NCBI GenBank assembly: GCA_003116975.1
Contig: BGKB01000294.1
Coordinates: 10,258-41,068 of the forward strand
Length of the DNA stretch: 30,811 nt
DNA from: Aurantiochytrium sp. KH105
Lineage: Eukaryota > Sar > Bigyra > Thraustochytrida > Thraustochytriidae
Direction of reading: 5' to 3'
Positions 23,055-30,811 of the stretch are shown here, piece by piece. Numbering within the stretch: the stretch's first letter is position 1; each line of letters opens with the position of its first letter. Position numbers and translations under genes: made by a program. Below the pieces are notes generated by a model, which saw nothing but the letters and a program-made list of their open reading frames with translations, was not told where the DNA came from and did no database searches.

Positions 23055-26009
23055 TCAGCGGATCGGACCAAGCCAGGTGGATAGACGTGAACACACTTCG
23101 AGATGAAAGGGCACAATCGAGTCCTGCTGACCAAAGATATGCACAGCCGCAAGGGCCTGCATGTCACGAAGCACTGTTGCCACGTCGAGCGAGCCATGAC
23201 AATGCTCCACTTCAAGCAGAGGAAGAAGCGAATGGTTGCTCACCAATGGGCGACGACCCACCAGCAAGTGCGATGCCTGCGATCCATCCGAACACACCAC
23301 ATCACAGGTTCGGAAGCCTTGAAGCACCTCGTCTGGAACCCGCACGTAGCCACCACCAACACGACATATCGCAAACTCAACGCCAGAAGCTCCAAGACGG
23401 CCTTGCGGAAGCCCTTCGACCGCAGTTTTCCAGGTGCTAATATCCGCCTGAAGCGGGGTCCCTGCCGCGGCTATGACAGAGACGCAGAGGCGAACAGGTT
23501 CGTTCATAGGCAGCGCGCCCCGTTGCTCCAAGAGCAAAGCCTGCGTTCGCTCCACTAATGTCTCGCGTAAAGACTCTTCACGGGACTTTGCGCTAGAGAC
23601 GCGATGCACGCTTGTGCGGACACTCATACCCTGTTTGTCGGTCCAGCACGCTGCAAGCCACCCAGAAGTAGAGTCGATAACATAACCCAGGTGCACGCAT
23701 GGATTGCCCGCATTTTGTGCAATCACAATCGGTGCGGATCTCGGACCGCGCTGCAAAAGCGCAGCCTTTGTGTACAGCCCAGTGCAGAGATTCAGCATGG
23801 TCCGCCGCTGCAATGAAGCAAGCGGCAGATGGAAAGGGACCACCTGAAAGACGACCTTGGGGGACTGCGTTTCGCGCGCCGCCGCATCAAGCGTGCTTGG
23901 GAGCGAGGAGGAAGGCAACGATGATGTCCCAGACATGGAAGAATCGTCCGCACCCAGTCCAGTCCCCCCGGAACCGCTGCCACTGCCACGGCCACCACCA
24001 CCTCCTCCTCCTCCGCCGCCGCCGCCGCCACCGCCGGAGCTGCCAGACCTCATCAAAGTAGCGCCCTCGCTATTGATATTGACACTCGAGCGCCCCGAGC
24101 CGCCGCTCAGCCGCGACGTTGCCGAAGAGGACAATGCATTCACCTCCAGTGAAATCTGCGACCTGACGTCCTCTGCTTCAAGCTTGCGGAGAACCTTTGA
24201 CAACGTATCCATCACGAGAAGAGAGTACGTTGCGCTGCGCGGAGGCATCACCACAAAGACAACGAGAAAACCGCGAGACGTTTGGGAAAAGGATTGCAAG
24301 GTCTCCACCATTGCATCGACGTTACGCTCTAGCAATTTGTCGAGACTCAGTTCCACAGAGGGCCCCGTTTGGCCAGCTTTGGGGGACAGCATCCCCAGAC
24401 TGCAAACATCAAAGAGCGCAGCCAGTTGCTTAAAGAAGAGCTCGTTGCGGCGATATGGTCCAAGCGCTGGCTCGAGGCGAACCTCGCGCGTCGCTGCCGA
24501 AGGGCTTTCGCGTGCACCTCGCCGGCCCAAACGACGATTCATTGGAGCCCCTGGCCCGGGACGACCGCGCGCCTGTACACGCGATGCTCCGAGCGCAACC
24601 ATTCGCGGCCCCCCGCCTACGCTGCCGGGTCCTCCTGCGCCATTGCGCGAGTTCATGATGGGCGATCGTTCCGCTTTGACGGCAGCATCAGCGCTCGGTG
24701 TGTTCCCGCCCGGACCAGAGGATGCAGCAGATTTTCGCGGCGCGCTGCCAGGTCTGCTCCCTGGGGTTGGCGATGTCGATGCGCCTTCTCGCATTTGCCG
24801 CCCGCCCCCTGCGGCCTGCTTCTTGTCTCGAGCAGCCTGTGCTGCCCTCTTTTGTTGAGCCGCACCTGCTTCCACAGCGGCGCGGTCGTTGATGTTAACC
24901 ACAGCATACTCGCACATGGCTGAAAAGTCTGTCAAGGGTCGCAACTGGGCAAACTCCCATTGCGGAACTACATTCGCAGGTACAGAGATCCAGTCCGTGT
25001 CATAGCCCACGATGAGCCGCACGGCCTCCTCCTCGGTCAGGTCGTCTTCCTCCCTGCGAGCAGCCGCCGCGGCCTCCGCGTTCTCACGCCCTGGCGTCGC
25101 TGGCGTGTTGGGCGTAGCCATACTTTGCTGCTGCATTCGTCCTGGCGAAGGTGGCTCGGCCGGCGTCGCCGCTCCGTCTCGTGGCGGCGTGCGTCCATCG
25201 TCCGTGTCATCGTCCATGTCCTGCGTTCCGTTCGTACCCGAGGCTGTGCCGCTAATGGATCGCGCCTCGTGCAAAACAACAGCATGCCGCCTCGAGCGCA
25301 TGGGCGGGTCTACGCCTTGATGGCTGCCATCTGCGAGGCTTGCGAGCGCCGTGGCAGGCGTTGCGGAACGGGCCTTGAAGCCCGCCCAGCCGCCAATGTC
25401 CATGCTATTGAGCCCACCTCTAGCAATCGCCACAGCTTCGTGCTCAAGGAGTCGTAGCAAGCGTTCGGTGCGCTGGATCGTCTCATTTTCAAAGTATCCA
25501 GAGTGTGCAGCCCTAGAGGCTTGGTCTTTTGCAGTCGAGCCTTTCGGCCCACTTGCGCTGTTGGCACCATTTGCGTTGTCTGAGCCGCCTTGATGTGAAC
25601 TTAGCATCGAACTTGCCAGCGAGCGGCGCGGCATCGAACCTGTACAAGTTGGCGCGTACTTGGTGCTCTGAACGTCTCCACTGTCCAATAGTGGAGACAT
25701 GGACGGGCCCACTTGCACAGAGCGTCCTCGCGTGTACGCAGCAGCCAGACGCTGGTCTTCCCAAGAAAAGAGACTTTCTGGCGCTGCAGGGACCTCTTGA
25801 AGCCCCACAGAGCGCGTTGGACTCGTCACTCGCCGCGCAACGCCCCGATTCATTCGTGCTCGTGCAAGGCGTGCTTCAATATGCGCCGGCACCACGCCCT
25901 GTGGTTTCCCGGAGCTTTGTGCGCCGCTTTGCCCCCGGAAACTACTTTGCCCTTGCCCTTGTCCTTGTAGTTGCCCTTGGGTTTGCTGCGATTGTTGTTG
26001 CGATTGTGA

Positions 26010-26040
<31 letters not shown>

Positions 26041-26675
26041 ACGTTTGCCTTGGCCATTTGCTGCTGTTGTTGGTGGTGCTGTTGCTGTGAAGAGGGCTCG
26101 CGGCCGGGCGTGGGCGTTGATACTGAAGGTGGTGTTGCTAGCAAGGTCTGATCAGTGGGAGAGGGTGACTTGATGCTGCTGCGCTGCGGCGTTGCATGCG
26201 GTCCTGCCGATCTGGGCGTGGGCAGATCCGAGTCGGCATCCGGTCGCTGCCGCTTGCGCGGGATGCCGCGCTGGCCAGCGCTCCGCAAAAGGCTCGTGAA
26301 CATTTTCGTGCCCTTGTCGATATACACCGCCTCGGAGTGGCGCTCTAACGCACGCGACAGCTCTCTGAGCGCCTTGCGCGACCTCTCCCCGTGCAAGAAG
26401 GCGTCGTCGCCAAGAGGGGCCCTGGCCTTTAGCTGTTTTTGCTTCTTCTTGTTCGCGCGTCGCGGCCCCTCTGCCGTCGTTGCCGCCGCAGCAGAAGCAT
26501 TAGCAGCATTAGCAGCATTAGCAGCAGCAGCAGCAGCGGCCTCCTTGCGCCTCAGCAGCGGCANCCCGCCTCGGTCGATCCATCGCCGCCTCTCCTCCCC
26601 CCTCTCACTAACCCCGTCCTGCGCCAGCCTATCGGCCTCCAGCCAGGGCAAGTCGCCTTGGCGCGCATAGCGCAC
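23055..26675 (-). CDS. MED13: Mediator complex subunit 13 (kinase module), 5' end uncertain
   Basis: An open frame of about 1200 codons with the MED13 central and C-terminal signatures. GYDTDWISVPANVVPQW (about 25010-24955) and FFKQLAALFDVCSLG match the conserved middle. VFQVVPFHLPLASLQ, then HLGYVIDSTSGWLAACWTDKQG (about 23690-23620), belong to the C-terminal Med13 domain, which has an Argonaute MID/PIWI-like fold. Long disordered inserts carry poly-Gln (CAG, 26011-26041), poly-Gly (about 23996-24040) and Ala/Asn runs. MED13 links the CDK8 kinase module to core Mediator in the nucleus. The usual N-terminal Med13_N domain is not seen. The first in-frame ATG is at 26303, yet coding-like sequence continues upstream to an ambiguous base at 26574; see the separate finding on the frame conflict there. 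Confidence 0.85.
26011..26041. repeat. CTG/CAG run encoding poly-Gln in MED13
   Basis: About ten CTG units on the + strand encode a Gln tract on the minus strand, within a longer Gln-rich region (25925-26095). Gln-rich tracts are common in MED12/MED13-type proteins. Confidence 0.9.
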
Positions 26676-26700
26676 TTGCGCCGCGTATAGCGCACTTGCG
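26661..26700. repeat. 20-bp tandem with ATAGCGCACTTGCGC core
   Basis: Two adjacent units differ at only a few positions and each contains ATAGCGCACTTGCGC exactly (26667-26681, 26687-26701). The inner GCGCA..TGCGC is an inverted repeat. Confidence 0.85.
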
Positions 26701-27076
26701 CGCCGGCCTGCCTCGCGTGCTGCCTAGCTTGCCATGCTTGCTGCCTTGCTGCGCTGCCGAGCCCGCGCAAGTGGGCTATGGCCGGGCCGCAAGTGCGCCA
26801 AACGCGCGCGCGCAAGTCGGACGCGGCGGCCGCGCAAGTAGGGCAGCTGGGTGATGAGACTGTCTATACTGGCACGGTATGACATCATGTAAGGGGAGCG
26901 CGGTGTTCTCGACAGAACACCGGGCAAACCAACGGCTACTACGCGCGTGCGCGGGAGGTGAGCGAGGGAGGGAGGCCGAGAGCGAGGTCGCCGCGCGTGC
27001 AGCGGCGCCGGGCGCCAGACGAGATGGAAGAGGCGGAGGCGGGCGCGGGGAAGGAGCGGGCCGTCGCGCGGGGACC
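26676..27076. promoter_or_regulatory. divergent promoter between MED13 and the EF-hand/WD40 gene
   Basis: Very CpG-rich. From 26660 to 26840 it contains six CGCAAGT/ACTTGCG motifs, two of them in a near-exact 20-bp tandem (26661-26680 and 26681-26700). A perfect 9-bp inverted repeat lies at 26901-26922. An ATG at 26879 opens a frame into the WD40 gene, but its first 66 codons are low-complexity Arg/Gly/Ala and probably leader. Confidence 0.5.
26901..26922 (+). promoter_or_regulatory. perfect 9-bp stem, 4-nt loop hairpin in the leader
   Basis: CGGTGTTCT (26901-26909), loop CGAC, AGAACACCG (26914-26922). In RNA it would be a stable hairpin in the 5' UTR of the EF-hand/WD40 mRNA; in DNA it is a palindromic site. 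Confidence 0.7.
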
Positions 27077-30000
27077 ATGGCGGACCTCCTCATGCGCATA
27101 GACAACAGGTCCGGGAGGCGTCTGCAGCGAGCCTTTCGAAGAGAGAATGTCATCAAGGTTGATCGCTTCGTGGAGATCATTTGCGCCAACATCAACCCGG
27201 GGGAACTCACGCGCGAGGAAATTGTCGAGATGGCGGTCGAGCTCTTTGACCAGATCGACGCCAACGGGGACGGGACGCTGCACTGGAGTGAGTTCGCAGC
27301 CTTTATTATTGAGCTGAACCATGCGCACGAAATCCAGCTTGCAGACCGCGATGTCATGCACATCTGCCCCGTACGCGATGCAAGCATGCGCATCAATGTG
27401 CAACGCAAAGCAGTGTCCGCTCTGGTCTGCGCGTTCTCCGGCGCGGTCTGCATTGTCGAGAAAAAGTCTGATCAGCTCAGGATACATCGGCTGCGCAAGG
27501 AAAACAACAGTCTCCGCCCGTTGCTCTCGGTCCGCGTGACCAGTAACTTTATCTCGCACGAGGTGGTCGCCGGGTGCCATTTGGAAAGTATCGACATGGC
27601 CGTGGTGGCTTCGCGGCTCGGAGAAAAGTTCTTTCTCACGAGCTTCTTACTCGATAAGGTCATTGGGCAACACGAGCAAATCGCGACGCTGAGCGGACAG
27701 CGCATCTTGCGTTGGCACCCAAACTCCGAAACTCTCTGCACGGTAGGAACAGGTCGTGGCGATGCCAAGGGCCACGTCGTTTCCGTCTTTCACAGAAATG
27801 AACGTTCACGTGCCCTTCTCGACACCAAGGTGGGCCGCCTCATCTGGCATCACAAACGCATCACCGAAATGCTTTTCATCACACACAAGCATTTAGCTAC
27901 AGCTTCCGAGGACGGTAGCCTCGCAATCTGGGACCTGGCGAATTTCGAGCAACTGAGCGCGGTTGTGGCGCACTCTGTAGGTGTGCTCTCGTTCAGTCTC
28001 CAGTCTTTCGTCCCTGACATAACAGGATTCTCCTCCTTTTGGACACGCGTCAAGACGGAGACGGTGTTGGCTACAGTCGTCACTGCGCCATGCACGCAGT
28101 TTGGAGGCCACATTTCCAAGCCCAAGGAAGCATGTGCGCAAGTGTGGGAAGTCGCAGACTCCTTCAACGTGTTTCGCCCGCTGGCTCACTTGTTGGGCCA
28201 CGAACACCCGACAACATACTGTACCTTGATCATGCAAGGTACCTACGTGCTCACGTGTGATCTCTCTGGCGAAGCTCGCTTGTGGAGTGCGAATCACGCA
28301 TACTCGTGCATACAGAGGCTAGACTTGGGATGCTCGCAAATGCTTTGTTTGCACGACACCCTCATTACCCTCGCCGCCATGCATGGGACTGACGCCATAT
28401 ACGCGCTCCGCCCTGCTGAAAAGGATCGCTCACCGGTAGTCATGGCTGTCTTTAACCAGACCATGGGCTGTCTCGTCACAGTCACCAAGCAAGAGGTGGT
28501 CTTGTGGGACATTCGATCTGGCGAACACACACCCGTGGTGAGCATGCCTGAGCACGCCAAGCGCGACATCACTGCGGCTTGTCTCGATGATCGCGAACGC
28601 AAGCTTATCGTGGGTGATGAGTCCGGCCGTCTCTTTGTCTTCAACCTCATGAATGGCGCCTTGATCAAGGAGCTTGATCCGCACCCGCATAATGCGCCCA
28701 TTACTTCTGTTCATTTTTGTGCCTCTGCCAAGGATCGCCTCGTCGTGACCACGTCCTGGAATGGCGCTTTGCACGTTTCGGACGAGGCAGATCGAACTGG
28801 ATTTCAAGAGGATAAACATCATGTCAAGTTGCGCTCTATTCTTGTCGGTGACACGACGCAGGCCAATGTCGACGATGCTGATGCAGACGAGAGCTGTCAC
28901 GATTTGCTCGTCTCTGCCGTGAGTTTTCACCTCAAGCAAATTGCTACTTTTGCAGAAAAACGAGCGAGCGGCAGGCTTGCCTCAGAGTCAAGTGCAGCAG
29001 AAGCAAACGTGATCTGCATTTGGGACCTTGAATTCGCGCGTCTGGTGGGCGTGTGTCGCGCAGATCAAGGCAGTCAGATTGTCGGCATCGAGTATGTTAA
29101 CGACGGCACAGTGCCTTTACTCATTGGTCTTGATGCCGTACACAGGACGGTTCTCATTTGGGTGGTGGGCGGCGCTGACCGCAATCGCAGATTTGGCCGC
29201 ATTGCCAAAGTCCCCCTTCCCTATGGCATGATTCCGACCGCGCTCAGGGTGCACGATGCAAACGCGGTCCTTATTGGCTGCGAGTCCGGCGCGGTTGTAC
29301 GCATGGAGCTCTCCACAGCGATCCGGCGGGTTTCCCAACCCGTGCGAGCCATTACATTTCGCGGGAACCGTCTTGTCCGTCAGGCGACGCGATCCCACGA
29401 TATCCAGCGCATTCTTGCAACCACACCATTTGACAAATTTGCTGACGCGACACTGCGCCAACTCTGGCTGGCACAGGCCGGAGATCAGGACGTTACTTTG
29501 TCGGCAACGACATCGGGGCCGTCTGCGTCCAATAACGTGGCTTCGGCGGCGTGGCCAGATCCGGGCGCAAAAGCGGTTTCCTCTCTCGCGGTTGTGACGG
29601 AGGAAGGCATTATCCTTGTCGGCAGCGATGATGGACTTGTGCACCTCCTTGCGCTAGAGGATGGCGCCAGGCTTGGTTTTCTTGACGCCATCTCAGGCAA
29701 TGTGGAGCCACCTCTTTCGACTCTGATTGATCTTTCCCACGCGCAGGCCGAAAAAACGCAAAAGGTCAAGGACTTGCTGCATGAGTTTCCTTCGCCACGA
29801 AACACTACGCTTGGCAAACCACAACGGCTCATAGACGCTGCCAGTGTTCGAAGTCGGAGCACCGCCAGCACCGATGTCTCTTCGCCCCGAGATGCCGAGC
29901 CCCAAACAGAGCACCAGCGATTCGATCGGGCTGCCTCTGTCCTTTTTGCACGTCTCCAGGCTTTGCGCAAACTTCAAGAGCCCGAAGCATTGCTTCAGGA

Positions 30001-30202
30001 CGGCGTCGCTCAAGAAGGGGAACAATTCGGCGACACTGTTCCGGACGTTTCGGAGCTCGAGTCCCGTGAAGAGATTCACCACGCGAACACGCGCTCAAGG
30101 TCAACGATGACCCTGGTCAAGAGCACTTCGAGCAAGCGTGAGATTGCATCCTTGCGTGCAGCCGGTCAGCAGTCGACTTCGTCGTTGCCGCCTCTTACTT
30201 GA
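27077..30202 (+). CDS. EF-hand and WD40-repeat protein
   Basis: 1041 residues from MADLLMRIDNRSG, in an ideal start context (GGGACCATGG). The N-terminal 80 residues form an EF-hand unit: the 12-residue loop DANGDGTLHWSE (61-72) has all calcium ligands, and the preceding helix pair (25-50) looks like a degenerate partner. From about 115 to 860 there are many WD40 repeats, some clear (GSLAIWDLANFEQ, ARLWSANHAYSC, VVLWDIRSGEH, NVICIWDLEFARL, TVLIWVVGG), probably two propellers. The last 150 residues are disordered and Ser/Arg-rich with acidic patches. The architecture resembles the WDR49/WDR64/EFCAB8 group of ciliates, algae and animals, often linked to cilia; that link is only by analogy. A calcium-responsive scaffold is the plain reading. 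The ATG at 26879 would add 66 unlikely residues. Confidence 0.88.
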   Translation: MADLLMRIDNRSGRRLQRAFRRENVIKVDRFVEIICANINPGELTREEIVEMAVELFDQIDANGDGTLHWSEFAAFIIELNHAHEIQLADRDVMHICPVRDASMRINVQRKAVSALVCAFSGAVCIVEKKSDQLRIHRLRKENNSLRPLLSVRVTSNFISHEVVAGCHLESIDMAVVASRLGEKFFLTSFLLDKVIGQHEQIATLSGQRILRWHPNSETLCTVGTGRGDAKGHVVSVFHRNERSRALLDTKVGRLIWHHKRITEMLFITHKHLATASEDGSLAIWDLANFEQLSAVVAHSVGVLSFSLQSFVPDITGFSSFWTRVKTETVLATVVTAPCTQFGGHISKPKEACAQVWEVADSFNVFRPLAHLLGHEHPTTYCTLIMQGTYVLTCDLSGEARLWSANHAYSCIQRLDLGCSQMLCLHDTLITLAAMHGTDAIYALRPAEKDRSPVVMAVFNQTMGCLVTVTKQEVVLWDIRSGEHTPVVSMPEHAKRDITAACLDDRERKLIVGDESGRLFVFNLMNGALIKELDPHPHNAPITSVHFCASAKDRLVVTTSWNGALHVSDEADRTGFQEDKHHVKLRSILVGDTTQANVDDADADESCHDLLVSAVSFHLKQIATFAEKRASGRLASESSAAEANVICIWDLEFARLVGVCRADQGSQIVGIEYVNDGTVPLLIGLDAVHRTVLIWVVGGADRNRRFGRIAKVPLPYGMIPTALRVHDANAVLIGCESGAVVRMELSTAIRRVSQPVRAITFRGNRLVRQATRSHDIQRILATTPFDKFADATLRQLWLAQAGDQDVTLSATTSGPSASNNVASAAWPDPGAKAVSSLAVVTEEGIILVGSDDGLVHLLALEDGARLGFLDAISGNVEPPLSTLIDLSHAQAEKTQKVKDLLHEFPSPRNTTLGKPQRLIDAASVRSRSTASTDVSSPRDAEPQTEHQRFDRAASVLFARLQALRKLQEPEALLQDGVAQEGEQFGDTVPDVSELESREEIHHANTRSRSTMTLVKSTSSKREIASLRAAGQQSTSSLPPLT

Positions 30203-30634
30203 ATGATATGCAACCTCCGATTTTGTTGATTGCACGGCGTCAACCTCAAGAGTTCGAGGCTTTGCTGCAGGGCCAATCTTGAACAAAAAGGAAAGTAGCC
30301 CGGCCCCTCTAGTATGTCTCGGAGTTTGATTCTTTGCCACAAGGTTCACCACGCGAACGCACGTTGACTTTGGCCGAAGTCATGCGCGTGCGAGACTACT
30401 TGTTTCCGTGCATTCGGTCAGCAGCGGTCGACTTGCCTCATTCTCAAATGGAGGCAAAAAGGAGGCTCCCCATTGTAAAAACAAGTGAGTTGAGTTTTGA
30501 AGCATCTGACGACAATTTTCCCCCAAAACAAAAAGAGCGACCTCCCCATGTCATCTCGGCTTGATCCCATGCTTGATCCCACGCCCGCCCCTGCCACTGG
30601 CACTGCCACTGCCACTCGCAGAGCACCACCACCC
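30203..30634. other. 3' flank of the WD40 gene
   Basis: Contains the 3' UTR, a decayed copy of the gene's own terminal coding segment (listed separately) and, at about 30590-30616, a short GCCACT-type repeat. No complete gene is visible. Confidence 0.5.
30316..30445 (+). pseudogene. decayed duplicate of the last coding segment of the EF-hand/WD40 gene
   Basis: TCGGAGTTTGATTC...GGTTCACCACGCGAACGCACG here parallels TCGGAGCTCGAGTC...GATTCACCACGCGAACACGCG at 30058-30093. Further on, CGGTCAGCAG followed by GTCGACTTG (30415-30434) parallels CGGTCAGCAG followed by TCGACTTCG (30163-30181). Order and spacing (offset 270 falling to about 252) are kept, with substitutions and indels between, and no frame is preserved. 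Confidence 0.55.
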
Positions 30635-30811
30635 ATGAGCTGCGTTCTCTTCCGCGCTTCCCCCGTTGCCGGGGTCCAAAAGGGGGCACCCCCGACCGGT
30701 CCCGAAACCGCCGCCAACGCCCAGCGAGCCTCGGCCGGCGCCAAACCGTTCAACCGCCGCAGGGAATCCGCCGATGCCCCCGCGGACGAATGGCTGGTTC
30801 CTGGGGAATGG
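30635..30811 (+). CDS. possible N-terminal part of a gene running off the window
   Basis: An ATG at 30635 opens a frame of 59 codons (MSCVLFRASPVAG...) that reaches the window end without a stop. Third positions are strongly GC, and the composition (Ala, Pro, Gly, Arg, then DEWLVPGEW) is plausible for a disordered or targeting N-terminus. No domain is visible. In a GC-rich region a frame this long can be open by chance, so this is tentative. Confidence 0.3.
   Translation, partial: MSCVLFRASPVAGVQKGAPPTGPETAANAQRASAGAKPFNRRRESADAPADEWLVPGEW

Noticed and set aside
21809..23440. 543-codon + frame over the DDX55-like 5' end
   Set aside because: Antisense to a helicase with every motif intact, and it runs through the CACT microsatellite as a repeated peptide.
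23857..24858. 333-codon + frame antisense to MED13
   Set aside because: Pro-rich mirror of the Gly-rich MED13 insert; no independent support.
30418..30753. 111-codon minus-strand frame at the right end
   Set aside because: Crosses the GCCACT repeat and the decayed WD40 tail; composition is unnatural and no domain is visible.

Overview
The window looks like a gene-dense nuclear segment from a GC-rich unicellular eukaryote. A stramenopile of the labyrinthulomycete/thraustochytrid type is my best guess. The grounds are long, mostly intronless reading frames, strong A/GCCATGG-type start contexts, purely eukaryotic gene content (Sec61-beta, Mediator subunit 13, an Spb4/DDX55 helicase, a nuclear tRNA with an intron at position 37/38) and CpG-rich 5' regions full of simple repeats. 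The lineage is inference; nothing here fixes the species.

Layout. 1-2853: possible tail of an upstream gene, an intron-containing tRNA-Pro(CGG) with a Pol III stop, then a long CpG-rich leader region. 2854-4915: a tail-anchored cytochrome b5 (+) converging on an MpaB/rubber-oxygenase-like heme protein (-). 5783-9143: a probably N-myristoylated leucine-rich-repeat protein (+) converging on a five-pass prominin/tweety-like membrane protein (-). 10488-17024: two tandem paralogues of a secretory-pathway DOMON-cytochrome b561 oxidoreductase. They are separated by a decayed duplicated segment that seems to hold the 3' end of a lost third copy. 17425-17644: a probable tiny two-exon gene (-). 17971-19275: a secreted GH27 alpha-galactosidase (+). 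19888-20211: Sec61-beta (+). 20773-22599: a DDX55/Spb4 DEAD-box helicase (-). 23055-26675: Mediator subunit 13 (-), with an unresolved 5' end at a single ambiguous base. 27077-30202: an EF-hand plus WD40 protein (+), followed by a decayed copy of its own tail. 30635-30811: the possible start of another gene.

The genes do not form one pathway. Most are housekeeping (translocation, ribosome biogenesis, transcription) or membrane redox (cytochrome b5, MpaB-like, two DOMON-b561). Four adjacent pairs or groups share divergent 5' regions. Those regions carry most of the unexplained structure: microsatellites close to start codons, a cluster of CGCAAGT motifs, and a perfect 9-bp hairpin in a leader. 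The least ordinary items are the DOMON-b561 pair, with a well-conserved insertion of roughly 90 residues between the third and fourth heme-ligand helices, and the duplication scars around it. I see no mobile element with recognisable ends, no CRISPR array and no viral gene.
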